DNA of 46,263 bases from DASUXY01 sp035301985 (GTDB taxonomy: Bacteria > Bacillota > Bacilli > Bacillales > Amphibacillaceae): contig DATGTE010000041.1 of assembly GCA_035301985.1 (NCBI GenBank), positions 1-46,263 on the forward strand, given 5' to 3'. Position 1 is the first letter of the stretch. Each line of letters opens with the position of its first letter. This document shows, one piece after another, positions 33,913-41,963 of this stretch. A program made the position numbers and the translations under genes. The notes beneath the pieces were generated by a model. That model was not told the DNA's origin. It did no database searches and saw nothing but the letters and a program-made list of their open reading frames with translations.

Positions 33913-34713
33913 TTATACTGTATGTTTAATGAGCCATCTTTCAAGCGCTTCAACAATTTTGTACATGATGGCTGCCAAAATAGCAATGAGTATTAAGCTC
34001 GCCATTACGAGTGTGAAGTCAAAGACTTGAAAACCGTAGACAATTAAATACCCTAATCCTTGTTTTGAAACTAAAAATTCGCCGACAATGACACCAACCC
34101 ACGATAGGCCAACATTTACTTTTAATGTGGATATCATCGTTGGTAAGGTTGCTGGGAAAATCGCTTCCTTGAACCATTGCCATCTCGTCGCTCCAAAGCT
34201 TTGTAAAACTTTTACATAATTTGGATCGACTTCTTTAAAAGCAGAATAGACGACAAGCGTTGTGATGATAATTGAAATCATCGCTCCCATTGCGATGATT
34301 GACACGTACCCAGGACCAAACGCAACGATGACGATTGGACCAAGAGCGACTTTAGGCATCGCATTTAAAATAACGAGGTATGGATCCATAATTTTAGAGA
34401 AACGCGGTAAAGACCATAACACGGTTGCTAAAACAATACCTAAAATCGTTCCGATGATAAATCCGAGCACCGTTTCAAACAAGGTGATTTGAATATGGTC
34501 CATCATGACACCATTTGTAAATCGTTCTTGAAGCAATGCAATGACATGTGACGGAGAACTGAACAACAATGGATCAATCCAGTACATGCGACTAGCAAAC
34601 TCCCATAAGAGAAAAAAGCTGATTAAAATAACGATTTGCCATATGAGGATCACGTTATGCTCACGTTTAACATTCTTTTGGTAAGTTTTCCAAAGTTCTT
34701 GATCAAGCTTCAT
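33913..34713 (-). CDS. ytlD: YtlD, ABC transporter permease
   Basis: A 266-residue inner-membrane permease with about six transmembrane segments, of the SsuC/TauC/ThiX group. The EAA loop reads KEAIFPATLPTMISTLKVNVGLSW, and GEFLVSKQGLGYLI is family-typical. It forms a channel with YtlC. AAGGAG lies 12 bases upstream, slightly far. Third gene of the ytlA-ytlC-ytlD transcription unit, 80 bases after ytlC. Confidence 0.9.
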   Translation of the reverse strand: MKLDQELWKTYQKNVKREHNVILIWQIVILISFFLLWEFASRMYWIDPLLFSSPSHVIALLQERFTNGVMMDHIQITLFETVLGFIIGTILGIVLATVLWSLPRFSKIMDPYLVILNAMPKVALGPIVIVAFGPGYVSIIAMGAMISIIITTLVVYSAFKEVDPNYVKVLQSFGATRWQWFKEAIFPATLPTMISTLKVNVGLSWVGVIVGEFLVSKQGLGYLIVYGFQVFDFTLVMASLILIAILAAIMYKIVEALERWLIKHTV

Positions 34714-34793
34714 AGACGAATATCACTCCTTTAAACGAGTAAGCGACAATTGAAATCAAAGATGTTTGATCATTTGTTCTCGTTCGATCACTG

Positions 34794-35570
34794 TCATTTT
34801 GTACTCAAATCATGTTGATTTAATTCATTCCAAATTTGATCAAAGATGATTTGATACTTCGGATGTCTTCGGACGAAGAAGGGGGTTTCATTCCTCAGTT
34901 CTATCGGTACATCGAATACTTTTTTAAGGGAACCAGGATTTGTTTTCATGACAAAAATCCGATCGCTCATCGCAATCGCCTCGCCAATATCGTGTGTTAC
35001 TAAAATCGTCGTTTTACGGTAGTGTTGTAGAATATCGAAAACTAAATCTTCTAACATGAGTTTTGTTTGATAATCCAATGCGGAAAAAGGTTCATCTAAT
35101 AATAGTAGTTTAGGGTTTGTAATCAATGTTCGAACGAGGGCAACTCGTTGACGCATTCCACCTGAAAGTGAATCGGGATAGCGGTGCGCTACATCGTTGA
35201 GTTTTACTTCTTCGAGCATTTTTAAGGCGGTTTGTTTAGATTCTTCTATGTTCGCTTTACAAATCTTCGGTCCGATTAAAATATTTTCCATAATGGTCTT
35301 CCAAGGAAATAAGTAATCTTCTTGTAGCATGTAACCAATTGTTAGCTTCGTTTCATGGATTGGTTGTTGATTGACTAGAATTTTTCCGACTGTCGGTTGA
35401 ATAATTCCAGATATCATGGAAAGGATCGTTGATTTACCACAGCCACTTGGTCCTAATAAAGAGACAAATTCACCTTCCTTTATGGAAAAAGAAATATTCT
35501 CTAGCGCCTTTGTAACCCCTTTATTCGAAAAATAATGGTGAGATACGCGTTGTAATTTTAACAAAGACAT
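34794..35570 (-). CDS. ytlC: YtlC, ABC transporter ATP-binding protein
   Basis: A 258-residue ATPase of the SsuB/TauB group. Walker A is GPSGCGKST, the signature is LSGGMRQRVAL, Walker B is LLLLDEPFSALD, and the H-loop is VTHDIGEA. It powers the YtlD permease. ATG start after GGAGCGAG, 44 bases after ytlA. Confidence 0.93.
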   Translation of the reverse strand: MSLLKLQRVSHHYFSNKGVTKALENISFSIKEGEFVSLLGPSGCGKSTILSMISGIIQPTVGKILVNQQPIHETKLTIGYMLQEDYLFPWKTIMENILIGPKICKANIEESKQTALKMLEEVKLNDVAHRYPDSLSGGMRQRVALVRTLITNPKLLLLDEPFSALDYQTKLMLEDLVFDILQHYRKTTILVTHDIGEAIAMSDRIFVMKTNPGSLKKVFDVPIELRNETPFFVRRHPKYQIIFDQIWNELNQHDLSTK

Positions 35571-35614
35571 TGGTCTCGCTCCTTTCTAACGTAAGATCGA
35601 ATAGATTATGACAG

Positions 35615-36607
35615 TCAGTCGCTCACTTCCTCTGCAATTGTAGTGTTTACGAGATGTTCGTAAGGTGCATCATTTGGAAGCTCACCGGCTTCCTCCATGA
35701 TGAGTTGTAAGTGATTCCATTCGTCCTCATGTAAGATCGGATCCGTTGCAAATGATCGTTGGCTTTTATACCTCTCAATCGATGCAGTTAAAATGTCATG
35801 TTCCACATCTTCAAAATACGGAGAGATGACGTTGGCAACTTCTTCGGCACTTTGTTCGTCTACCCATTGCTGTGCTCGATAAATTGCTTTCGTAAATTTA
35901 CGGACATGTTCTTCATTCTCTCGTAAATAGCTCTGTTTAGTGGTGAATACAGTGTATGGAACGTGTCCTGACTCTTCGCCGAACGATGCGATGACATGAC
36001 CTTTACCTTCTTTTTCAAAGATGCTTGCTGTCGGTTCAAAGAGCTGCACATATTCGGAGTCACCAGATGCGAAAGCACCCGGAATGTTCCCAAAGTCAAT
36101 GTTTTGTTGTAGATCCAAATCTTCATGTGGGTTAATCTGATGTTTTTTTAAGACGTATTCACCGACCATTTGTGGCATTCCTCCTTTACGCTGACCGAGA
36201 AAAGAGCTTCCTTTTAAATCCTCCCAAGTAAAATCCGGCTGTGGTTCTTTCGCAACTAAAAATGTACCATCTGTCTGTGTTAATTGGGCAAAGTTAATCG
36301 CATAGTCTTTCGATTGTTGAGCATACACATACATGGATGTTTCTGCCCCAACAAGAGCGATATCTACACTGTCAGATAAAAGAGCAGTCATCGTTTTATC
36401 CCCACCCCATGTCGTTTGTAAATCGATATCCAATCCTTCTTCTGTAAAGAACCCTTTTTCTAAGGCAACATATTGAGGAGCATAGAAAATGGAGCGGGTT
36501 ACTTCGGCTAGCTTAAGCGATGTTTTTTTCTCGGTCGTTCCCCCACAGGCAGTAAGGACAGAAAACATGAAAATAATGAGGAGCATCATGTATTGATATC
36601 GTTTCAC
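35615..36607 (-). CDS. ytlA: YtlA, substrate-binding lipoprotein (NMT1/SsuA-like)
   Basis: A 330-residue lipoprotein: basic N-terminus, hydrophobic core, and lipobox LTAC with lipidated Cys21. The mature protein is an NMT1/THI5/SsuA-like binding protein (APQYVALEKGFFTEEGLDIDL, then DIALVGAETS). Such proteins bind sulfonates, pyrimidine precursors of thiamine, or related organics. No TPP riboswitch or sulfur-control leader is visible upstream, so the substrate stays open. GTG start after AAAGGATGAG. Confidence 0.9.
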   Translation of the reverse strand: MKRYQYMMLLIIFMFSVLTACGGTTEKKTSLKLAEVTRSIFYAPQYVALEKGFFTEEGLDIDLQTTWGGDKTMTALLSDSVDIALVGAETSMYVYAQQSKDYAINFAQLTQTDGTFLVAKEPQPDFTWEDLKGSSFLGQRKGGMPQMVGEYVLKKHQINPHEDLDLQQNIDFGNIPGAFASGDSEYVQLFEPTASIFEKEGKGHVIASFGEESGHVPYTVFTTKQSYLRENEEHVRKFTKAIYRAQQWVDEQSAEEVANVISPYFEDVEHDILTASIERYKSQRSFATDPILHEDEWNHLQLIMEEAGELPNDAPYEHLVNTTIAEEVSD

Positions 36608-36695
36608 ATCGTCTCATCCTTTCAAGATGATCGTTACTTCATGACAGTTTATGCGACCGTTACATATGTGTGAATGCCTAGGAAAGAAAATGGCA

Positions 36696-36733
36696 AAACA
36701 AAAGAGCCGACCCCTATTTCGAGGTCGGCTTTA
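36696..36733 (-). terminator. terminator after pckA
   Basis: On the - strand: AGCCGACC pairs with GGTCGGCT, followed by CTTTTGTTTT. Confidence 0.85.
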
Positions 36734-36792
36734 GATCCATTCGGATGAGATTCGTTTTGTAACCATTGCTTATTGTAAAAGCATATCTATAG

Positions 36793-38385
36793 TTATTTAG
36801 CTGTGTACGTTGGACCTGCTTGAGCAATATCTTCGCTCACATGGCCAAATTTTTTGAAGTTCTGATGAAATTCCATAGCTAACGTTTTTGCTTGTTCATC
36901 ATATGCATCTTTATCAGACCATGTGTTTCGCGGAATTAATACTTCATCAGGTACTCCTGGTACGTGTAATGGAATTTCAAGACCGAAAAATTCATCTTTC
37001 GTTGTTTCGACGGAGTTAAGTTCTCCTTCTAGAGCAGCATGCACCATTGCTCGCGTGTAGGCTAATTTAATTCTCTCTCCTACACCATAAGGCCCCCCCG
37101 TCCATCCTGTGTTTACGAGGAAGACATTCGCATTGTGCTGGTCAATTTTATTACCGAGCATTCTTGCATACGTAGAAGGAGCAAGTGGTAAAAACGGTTC
37201 TCCGAAGCAAGCTGAAAAAGTCGCTTCTGGTTCCGTTACCCCACGCTCTGTGCCTGCGAGTTTACTCGTATAACCGCTTAAGAAATGGTACATTGCTTGT
37301 TCTTTAGATAATTTACTAATCGGTGGCAATGTTCCTGATGCATCCGCAGTTAAGAAAATAATCGCACTAGGATGCCCAGCGATACTTGGTGTGATGATGT
37401 TTTCGATGTTTTCTAATGGATATGCTGCTCGTGTGTTTTCCGTATATGACGTATCATCGTAGTCAGGAATGCGCGTTTGTTCGTCTACAACAACGTTTTC
37501 TAGAACTGTACCGAAACGAATCGCATCATAAATTTGTGGTTCTTTTTCACGAGATAAATTGATGCATTTTGCGTAACAACCACCTTCGATATTAAAGACT
37601 CCATTCGGTCCCCAACCGTGCTCATCGTCCCCAATTAATCGGCGATAAGGATCGGCTGATAAAGTGGTTTTACCCGTTCCTGACAATCCAAAAAATAAAG
37701 CTACGTCGCCTTCTTGCCCTACGTTGGCAGAGCAATGCATTGATAAGACATCTCGCTGTGGTAATAACATGTTCATAATAGAAAAGACGGACTTTTTAAT
37801 TTCACCAGCGTATTCGGTTCCACCAATTAAAACAATTCTTTTCTTAAATGAAACAAGAACGAACGCTTCTGAATTGGTGCCATCTACTTCAGGGTTAGCT
37901 TTGTATGCTGGGGCCGATACAATGGTAAATTCGGGCTGATGTGTTTTTAATTCTTCCTCTGTTGGTCGCACAAACAATTGTTTTGCGAATAAATTATGCC
38001 AAGCATATTCATTGATCACTTGGATGGGTAATCGATATTCTTCATCCGCACCAGCAAATCCGTTGAATAGGAATAATTCATCTTTGCCTTTTAAATAATC
38101 AATTACCTTTTTATAAAGCCGATCAAAAATATCTTCATCAATCGGTTTATTTACTTTACCCCACTCGACATATTTGTCGGATATTTCATCTTTAACAATA
38201 AATTTATCATGTGGAGAACGTCCCGTATATTTTCCAGTCGTTGAACAGACAGCACCCGTAGCTGTCATGACTCCTTCCTTACGGGATAAAATTTTCTCGA
38301 CGAGTCGAGGCACAGATAAATTGTTCTGTAAATTTTCATGTTTTAAAATCTCTTTGATTAGAGGGGATTGCTCCGCCGTTTTCAT
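36793..38385 (-). CDS. pckA: ATP-dependent phosphoenolpyruvate carboxykinase
   Basis: A 530-residue ATP-type PEPCK. Key segments are YTGRSPHDKFIV, RPTEEE, FFGLSGTGKTTLS (P-loop), GDDEHGW, GCYAKCINLS, and the ATP-binding region FSACFGEPFLPL. It makes PEP from oxaloacetate in gluconeogenesis. The ATG at 38385 is seven bases after AAGGCGG; an ATG at 38391 is only one base from it, and the frame continues to 38490. Divergent from metK, as in B. subtilis. Confidence 0.95.
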   Translation of the reverse strand: MKTAEQSPLIKEILKHENLQNNLSVPRLVEKILSRKEGVMTATGAVCSTTGKYTGRSPHDKFIVKDEISDKYVEWGKVNKPIDEDIFDRLYKKVIDYLKGKDELFLFNGFAGADEEYRLPIQVINEYAWHNLFAKQLFVRPTEEELKTHQPEFTIVSAPAYKANPEVDGTNSEAFVLVSFKKRIVLIGGTEYAGEIKKSVFSIMNMLLPQRDVLSMHCSANVGQEGDVALFFGLSGTGKTTLSADPYRRLIGDDEHGWGPNGVFNIEGGCYAKCINLSREKEPQIYDAIRFGTVLENVVVDEQTRIPDYDDTSYTENTRAAYPLENIENIITPSIAGHPSAIIFLTADASGTLPPISKLSKEQAMYHFLSGYTSKLAGTERGVTEPEATFSACFGEPFLPLAPSTYARMLGNKIDQHNANVFLVNTGWTGGPYGVGERIKLAYTRAMVHAALEGELNSVETTKDEFFGLEIPLHVPGVPDEVLIPRNTWSDKDAYDEQAKTLAMEFHQNFKKFGHVSEDIAQAGPTYTAK

Positions 38386-38532
38386 TTTCATACCGCCTTT
38401 TTTGATGGAATTTTTGACAGGAAAGATAACCATTAACGTCGTTTTCCTGAATCTGATTAATAGTATAACACATTCAATAAGATAGTCCATACTAATTAAA
38501 TGATATATTTTTGAACATTTAGTGTGTGATAG

Positions 38533-38561
38533 TTGACATGTTTACACGATTTCGATAGGAT
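38533..38561 (+). promoter_or_regulatory. promoter of the SAM riboswitch-metK transcript
   Basis: TTGACA, 17-base spacer, TAGGAT, starting the leader just before the S-box. Confidence 0.65.
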
Positions 38562-38579
38562 TAATTGCGAACGGATCAT

Positions 38580-38686
38580 CTCTTATTCAGAGTAGGCGGA
38601 GGGACAGTCCCAATGAAGCCCAGCAACCATCACGAATGTGAAAAGGTGCTAACTTGATGCAAGGAGTTATCCTTGGACAATAAGAG
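38580..38686 (+). promoter_or_regulatory. SAM-I riboswitch (S-box)
   Basis: P1 is CTCTTATT (38580-38587) with AATAAGAG (38679-38686). Conserved core blocks are GAGGGA, CCAATGAAGCCCAGCAACC, AAGGTGCTAA and GCAAGGAG. With SAM bound, the downstream terminator forms and metK expression falls. Confidence 0.95.
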
Positions 38687-38699
38687 TGAAGGGCGAACA

Positions 38700-38735
38700 A
38701 ATCCTTTCCTCTTTAGAGTAGGAAAGGATTTTTTA
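38700..38735 (+). terminator. S-box expression-platform terminator
   Basis: AATCCTTTCC pairs with GGAAAGGATT, followed by TTTTA. Confidence 0.92.
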
Positions 38736-38765
38736 TTTAGATTTGTATTGACACATGATAACATG

Positions 38766-38794
38766 TTGAACTTGTATTTTCAAAGAAATATAAA
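38766..38794 (+). promoter_or_regulatory. possible second metK promoter downstream of the riboswitch
   Basis: TTGAAC, 17-base spacer, TATAAA. It lies after the S-box terminator and 128 bases before metK. If active, it would give SAM-independent basal metK expression. Confidence 0.45.
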
Positions 38795-38921
38795 ACAGCG
38801 TTACTTATTCAATGAGGACGTATGTATTTGTTTTTAGATGATTGAATACCTTATGCCTAACGAAGGATGATAATGACTGAAAAGAGATCCGTACCAAACT
38901 ACTAAGGGAGGATAAAGCCGC

Positions 38922-40118
38922 ATGGCTACCATTCGTCGTTTATTCACATCGGAATCGGTTACAGAAGGTCATCCAGATAAAATGTGTGATCAAATATCAG
39001 ATGCAATTCTAGATGAAATTTTAAAGAAAGATCCTGATGCACGAGTTGCTTGTGAAACTACGATTACAACCGGTCTCGTACTCGTTACGGGGGAAATATC
39101 CACGGATACATATGTAGATATCCCGTCAATTGTTCGACAAACTATTAAAGATATCGGGTATACTCGCGCGAAATATGGGTTCGATGCCGAAACGTGTGCC
39201 GTTCTTACAGCGATTGACGAACAGTCATCGGATATTGCTGATGGAGTGGATGAAGCATTAGAAACGCGTGGAAAAAAAGATGGACAAAAACTGACCTCCA
39301 TTGGTGCAGGGGATCAAGGGTTAATGTTTGGTTTTGCTACCGATGAAACAGAGGAGTTAATGCCACTATCTATTTCACTTTCTCATCGACTCGCTCGACG
39401 ATTAGCAGAAGTTCGCAAAAATGAAACGCTTGCTTATTTGCGTCCGGACGGAAAAACACAAGTGACAATCGAATATGATGAAAACAATACACCTACTCGG
39501 GTAGATACGATTGTTATTTCCACACAACACCGACAAGATATCGATACCGAACAAATTAAACAAGATATTAAGAAATATGTGATTGATCCGATTGTTCCTC
39601 ATCACTTATTAGATTCGGAGACAAAATATTTTATTAATCCGACCGGAAGATTTGTTATTGGGGGTCCTCAAGGAGATGCAGGATTAACAGGACGAAAAAT
39701 CATCGTTGATACGTACGGTGGTTATGCGCGTCATGGTGGGGGAGCTTTTAGTGGAAAAGATCCGACCAAAGTTGATCGTTCAGCTGCTTATGCCGCCCGT
39801 TATGTAGCTAAAAATATTGTGGCAAGTGGGTTAGCGAAAACATGTGAGGTTCAGCTCGCTTATGCCATAGGTGTCGCAGAGCCCGTCTCGATTTCCATCG
39901 ATACATTTGGGACAGGGGAAGTGAGTGAAAATGTTTTAGTTGCAGCGGTTCGGCAATTGTTCGATTTACGCCCTGCTGGAATTATAGAGATGCTTGATTT
40001 ACGAAAACCTATTTTTAGACAAACAGCAGCATATGGGCATTTTGGAAGGGAAGACCTGTCACTCCCGTGGGAGAAGATGGATAAAGTTGAAGCTCTACAA
40101 CATTTTGTCAAAAAATGA
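38922..40118 (+). CDS. metK: S-adenosylmethionine synthetase
   Basis: A 398-residue MetK. Signature segments are TSESVTEGHPDKMCDQISDAI at the N-terminus (quoted in part: GHPDKMCD), GAGDQGLMFGFA, and GGGAFSGKDPTKVDRSAAY. It makes SAM from methionine and ATP. ATG start after AGGGAGG. Controlled by the upstream SAM-I riboswitch, which closes the feedback loop on its own product. Confidence 0.97.
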   Translation: MATIRRLFTSESVTEGHPDKMCDQISDAILDEILKKDPDARVACETTITTGLVLVTGEISTDTYVDIPSIVRQTIKDIGYTRAKYGFDAETCAVLTAIDEQSSDIADGVDEALETRGKKDGQKLTSIGAGDQGLMFGFATDETEELMPLSISLSHRLARRLAEVRKNETLAYLRPDGKTQVTIEYDENNTPTRVDTIVISTQHRQDIDTEQIKQDIKKYVIDPIVPHHLLDSETKYFINPTGRFVIGGPQGDAGLTGRKIIVDTYGGYARHGGGAFSGKDPTKVDRSAAYAARYVAKNIVASGLAKTCEVQLAYAIGVAEPVSISIDTFGTGEVSENVLVAAVRQLFDLRPAGIIEMLDLRKPIFRQTAAYGHFGREDLSLPWEKMDKVEALQHFVKK

Positions 40119-40164
40119 TGATGCACTGGAACGATTCTTTTCGAATGCAAATGTAACATAAAAC

Positions 40165-40214
40165 AAACAATCCTCATCCATTATAAATTGACTACTGGAG
40201 AGGATTGTTTTATG
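40165..40214. terminator. bidirectional terminator after metK
   Basis: A perfect 11-bp stem AAACAATCCTC/GAGGATTGTTT with a 24-base loop and a U-run. Convergent with ytoA. Confidence 0.75.
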
Positions 40215-40253
40215 CATAAATCGATGTAGTTTCGTAGTGGGTAGACTAAACCG

Positions 40254-40781
40254 CTAAAATGTTTGACCGAGCTTCGTATAGTTACGATAATATTCCCCTT
40301 TATCGACATACGATTTTACGATGCGCTCCATTTCTTGATAATCTTCATCCGTTAACTCACGGATTACTTTTGCAGGTCGGCCAAACGCTAATGTATGTGG
40401 GGGGATTTTTTTTCCAGGCGGGATGAGGCTTCCTGCACCGATAAAAGCATGTTCGCCAATTTCGGCTCCATCAAGTATGAGAGCCCCCATACCGATTAAG
40501 GCGTTTTTACGAATGATTCCTGAATGAATCGTCACTTGATGACCAATCGTGATGTCATCTTCAATAATCACCGGTAAGTTTGGGCTTTGGTGAACCATTG
40601 TTAAATCTTGGATGCTTACTCGTTTGCCAATTCGGGTTGGAGCAACATCCCCACGGATGACCGTGTTAAACCAAACGCTCGTCTGTTCATCAATTTCGAC
40701 ATCACCAATAACCGTTGCGTTTTTAGCAAGGAAAACACTTTTATGAATGATTGGTGAGTATTCTTTGTAGTTGTGAATCAT
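40254..40781 (-). CDS. ytoA: YtoA, gamma-carbonic-anhydrase-like hexapeptide protein
   Basis: A 175-residue left-handed beta-helix protein of the gamma-CA/PaaY group. Hexapeptide repeats run from FLAKNATVIGDVEI through IGMGALILDGAEIGEHAFIGAG. Putative metal-binding histidines lie in VHQSPN, IGHQVTIHSG. A C-terminal helix (DEDYQEMERIVKSYVDKGEYY) packs against the helix. Catalysis is unproven for this subgroup. ATG start after GGGAGAG. Confidence 0.88.
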   Translation of the reverse strand: MIHNYKEYSPIIHKSVFLAKNATVIGDVEIDEQTSVWFNTVIRGDVAPTRIGKRVSIQDLTMVHQSPNLPVIIEDDITIGHQVTIHSGIIRKNALIGMGALILDGAEIGEHAFIGAGSLIPPGKKIPPHTLAFGRPAKVIRELTDEDYQEMERIVKSYVDKGEYYRNYTKLGQTF

Positions 40782-40876
40782 GTAAATTCTCTCCCTATGT
40801 ACAGTGTTTTAATTAGTATACCAAAAAATGAATGTTGATTGATGCGCTCAATGACAATGGAAAAGCGAGAGTCATT

Positions 40877-41449
40877 TTACGGTTTGAGTTTTTGAATCGC
40901 CACGATAAAAGGTGGGTTGTTTTTTTGATTAATAAAGCCGTATTGAATAACTTTAAAGTGCTTTTGGTCAAGAGTGGTAGTGAATTTTAAGATGGCATTT
41001 TTCTCCTCTTTTCCGCCCGCATGGCCATGGTAAATAACGGCTACGATGAGGCCATTTGTTTTTAAATGTTTTAAAATTCCTTTCATGGCTTGAACAGTTG
41101 TTTCGCCTTTCGTAATGACCGCTTTATCACTCCGTGGTAAATAACCAAGATTGAAAATTGCTCCACCGATGGAACCGTGCTCTTTTTCATGAATATATTT
41201 TTCAATGTGAGCATGGTTCGCATGGATCAGTGTTACATTTGTCCGATTGTGTTGTTCTAGCCGTTGTTTCGTGTTGTCAATTGCTTGTTGCTGAATATCA
41301 AAGGCGATGACATGTCCCTGTTCACCGACTAGCTTGCTTAAGAAAAGAGTATCATGTCCATTTCCACATGTCGCATCGATGACCGTTTCCCCTTTTTCGA
41401 CTGACTTTTCTAATAAAGTGTGTGCATATTGTAAGATTCCTTTTAGCAT
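40877..41449 (-). CDS. mnmM: MnmM (YtqB), tRNA nm5(s2)U34 methyltransferase
   Basis: A 190-residue class I SAM-dependent methyltransferase. Motif I is VIDATCGNGHDTLFLS, followed by VIAFDIQQQAID and the central GGAIFNLGYLPRSDKAVITK. The family was reported as MnmM, which methylates the aminomethyl group at the wobble uridine of tRNAs, completing mnm5s2U in Gram-positives lacking MnmC. That assignment rests on family knowledge. ATG start after GAGGAGCG. Lies upstream of ytoA on the same strand. Confidence 0.85.
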   Translation of the reverse strand: MLKGILQYAHTLLEKSVEKGETVIDATCGNGHDTLFLSKLVGEQGHVIAFDIQQQAIDNTKQRLEQHNRTNVTLIHANHAHIEKYIHEKEHGSIGGAIFNLGYLPRSDKAVITKGETTVQAMKGILKHLKTNGLIVAVIYHGHAGGKEEKNAILKFTTTLDQKHFKVIQYGFINQKNNPPFIVAIQKLKP

Positions 41450-41648
41450 TTTGTTTGACGCTCCTCATTTATTGTTCACTATCAGTTTAGCATGAATAGA
41501 AAATGGTTAACATATGTAAGGAAAGTAAATTCTCAATGCACATCTAGGTTCGTTCACGATGTTTTCACTAAACGTGTCGCGGTTCTATTAAAAGAAGTGT
41601 AAATGGTAATCTGGTCATTTGTAGAAATAACTTACTTTATCAATATTC

Positions 41649-41677
41649 TTGACAAAGTAAATGGAATCGAATAAAAT
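41649..41677 (+). promoter_or_regulatory. promoter of the leuS T-box leader
   Basis: TTGACA, 17-base spacer, TAAAAT. Confidence 0.75.
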
Positions 41678-41699
41678 GCTTTATAATCATTTAGTAAAT

Positions 41700-41945
41700 A
41701 TATTTTAACAACAGTGCAAAGGATTAGTAATAAATCGACTCGGGTATAGCGAGGCAGTGGTTGGTGGAAACTGTCCCTAGTTATTTATGAACTCACCTTG
41801 AAGTTGCGGGAATGAATGGAGTAATTTCCGCCGTCAATCTGCGTTAAGGATATTGAGTGAACGCAACACGTTGCGTTAATTTGGGTGGTACCACGGGAAA
41901 TACAGCTTCTCGTCCCTCGTATAGGGATGAGGAGCTTTTTTATAT
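41700..41945 (+). promoter_or_regulatory. T-box riboswitch of leuS, leucine specifier
   Basis: Stem I contains the AGTA-type bulge. The specifier loop includes TGAACTCACC, so the probable specifier codon is CTC (Leu) at 41792-41794. The T-box sequence GGGTGGTACCACGG is at 41883-41896. The terminator is AGCTTCTCGTCCCT (41904-41917) with AGGGATGAGGAGCT (41923-41936) and T-run. Uncharged tRNA-Leu should favour the antiterminator and read-through to leuS. Confidence 0.93.
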
Positions 41946-41963
41946 TTTGAAGGAGGAAAAATC

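Noticed and set aside
36608..36792. Riboswitch upstream of ytlA
   Set aside because: No conserved TPP, SAM or other aptamer blocks; the visible structure is the pckA terminator.
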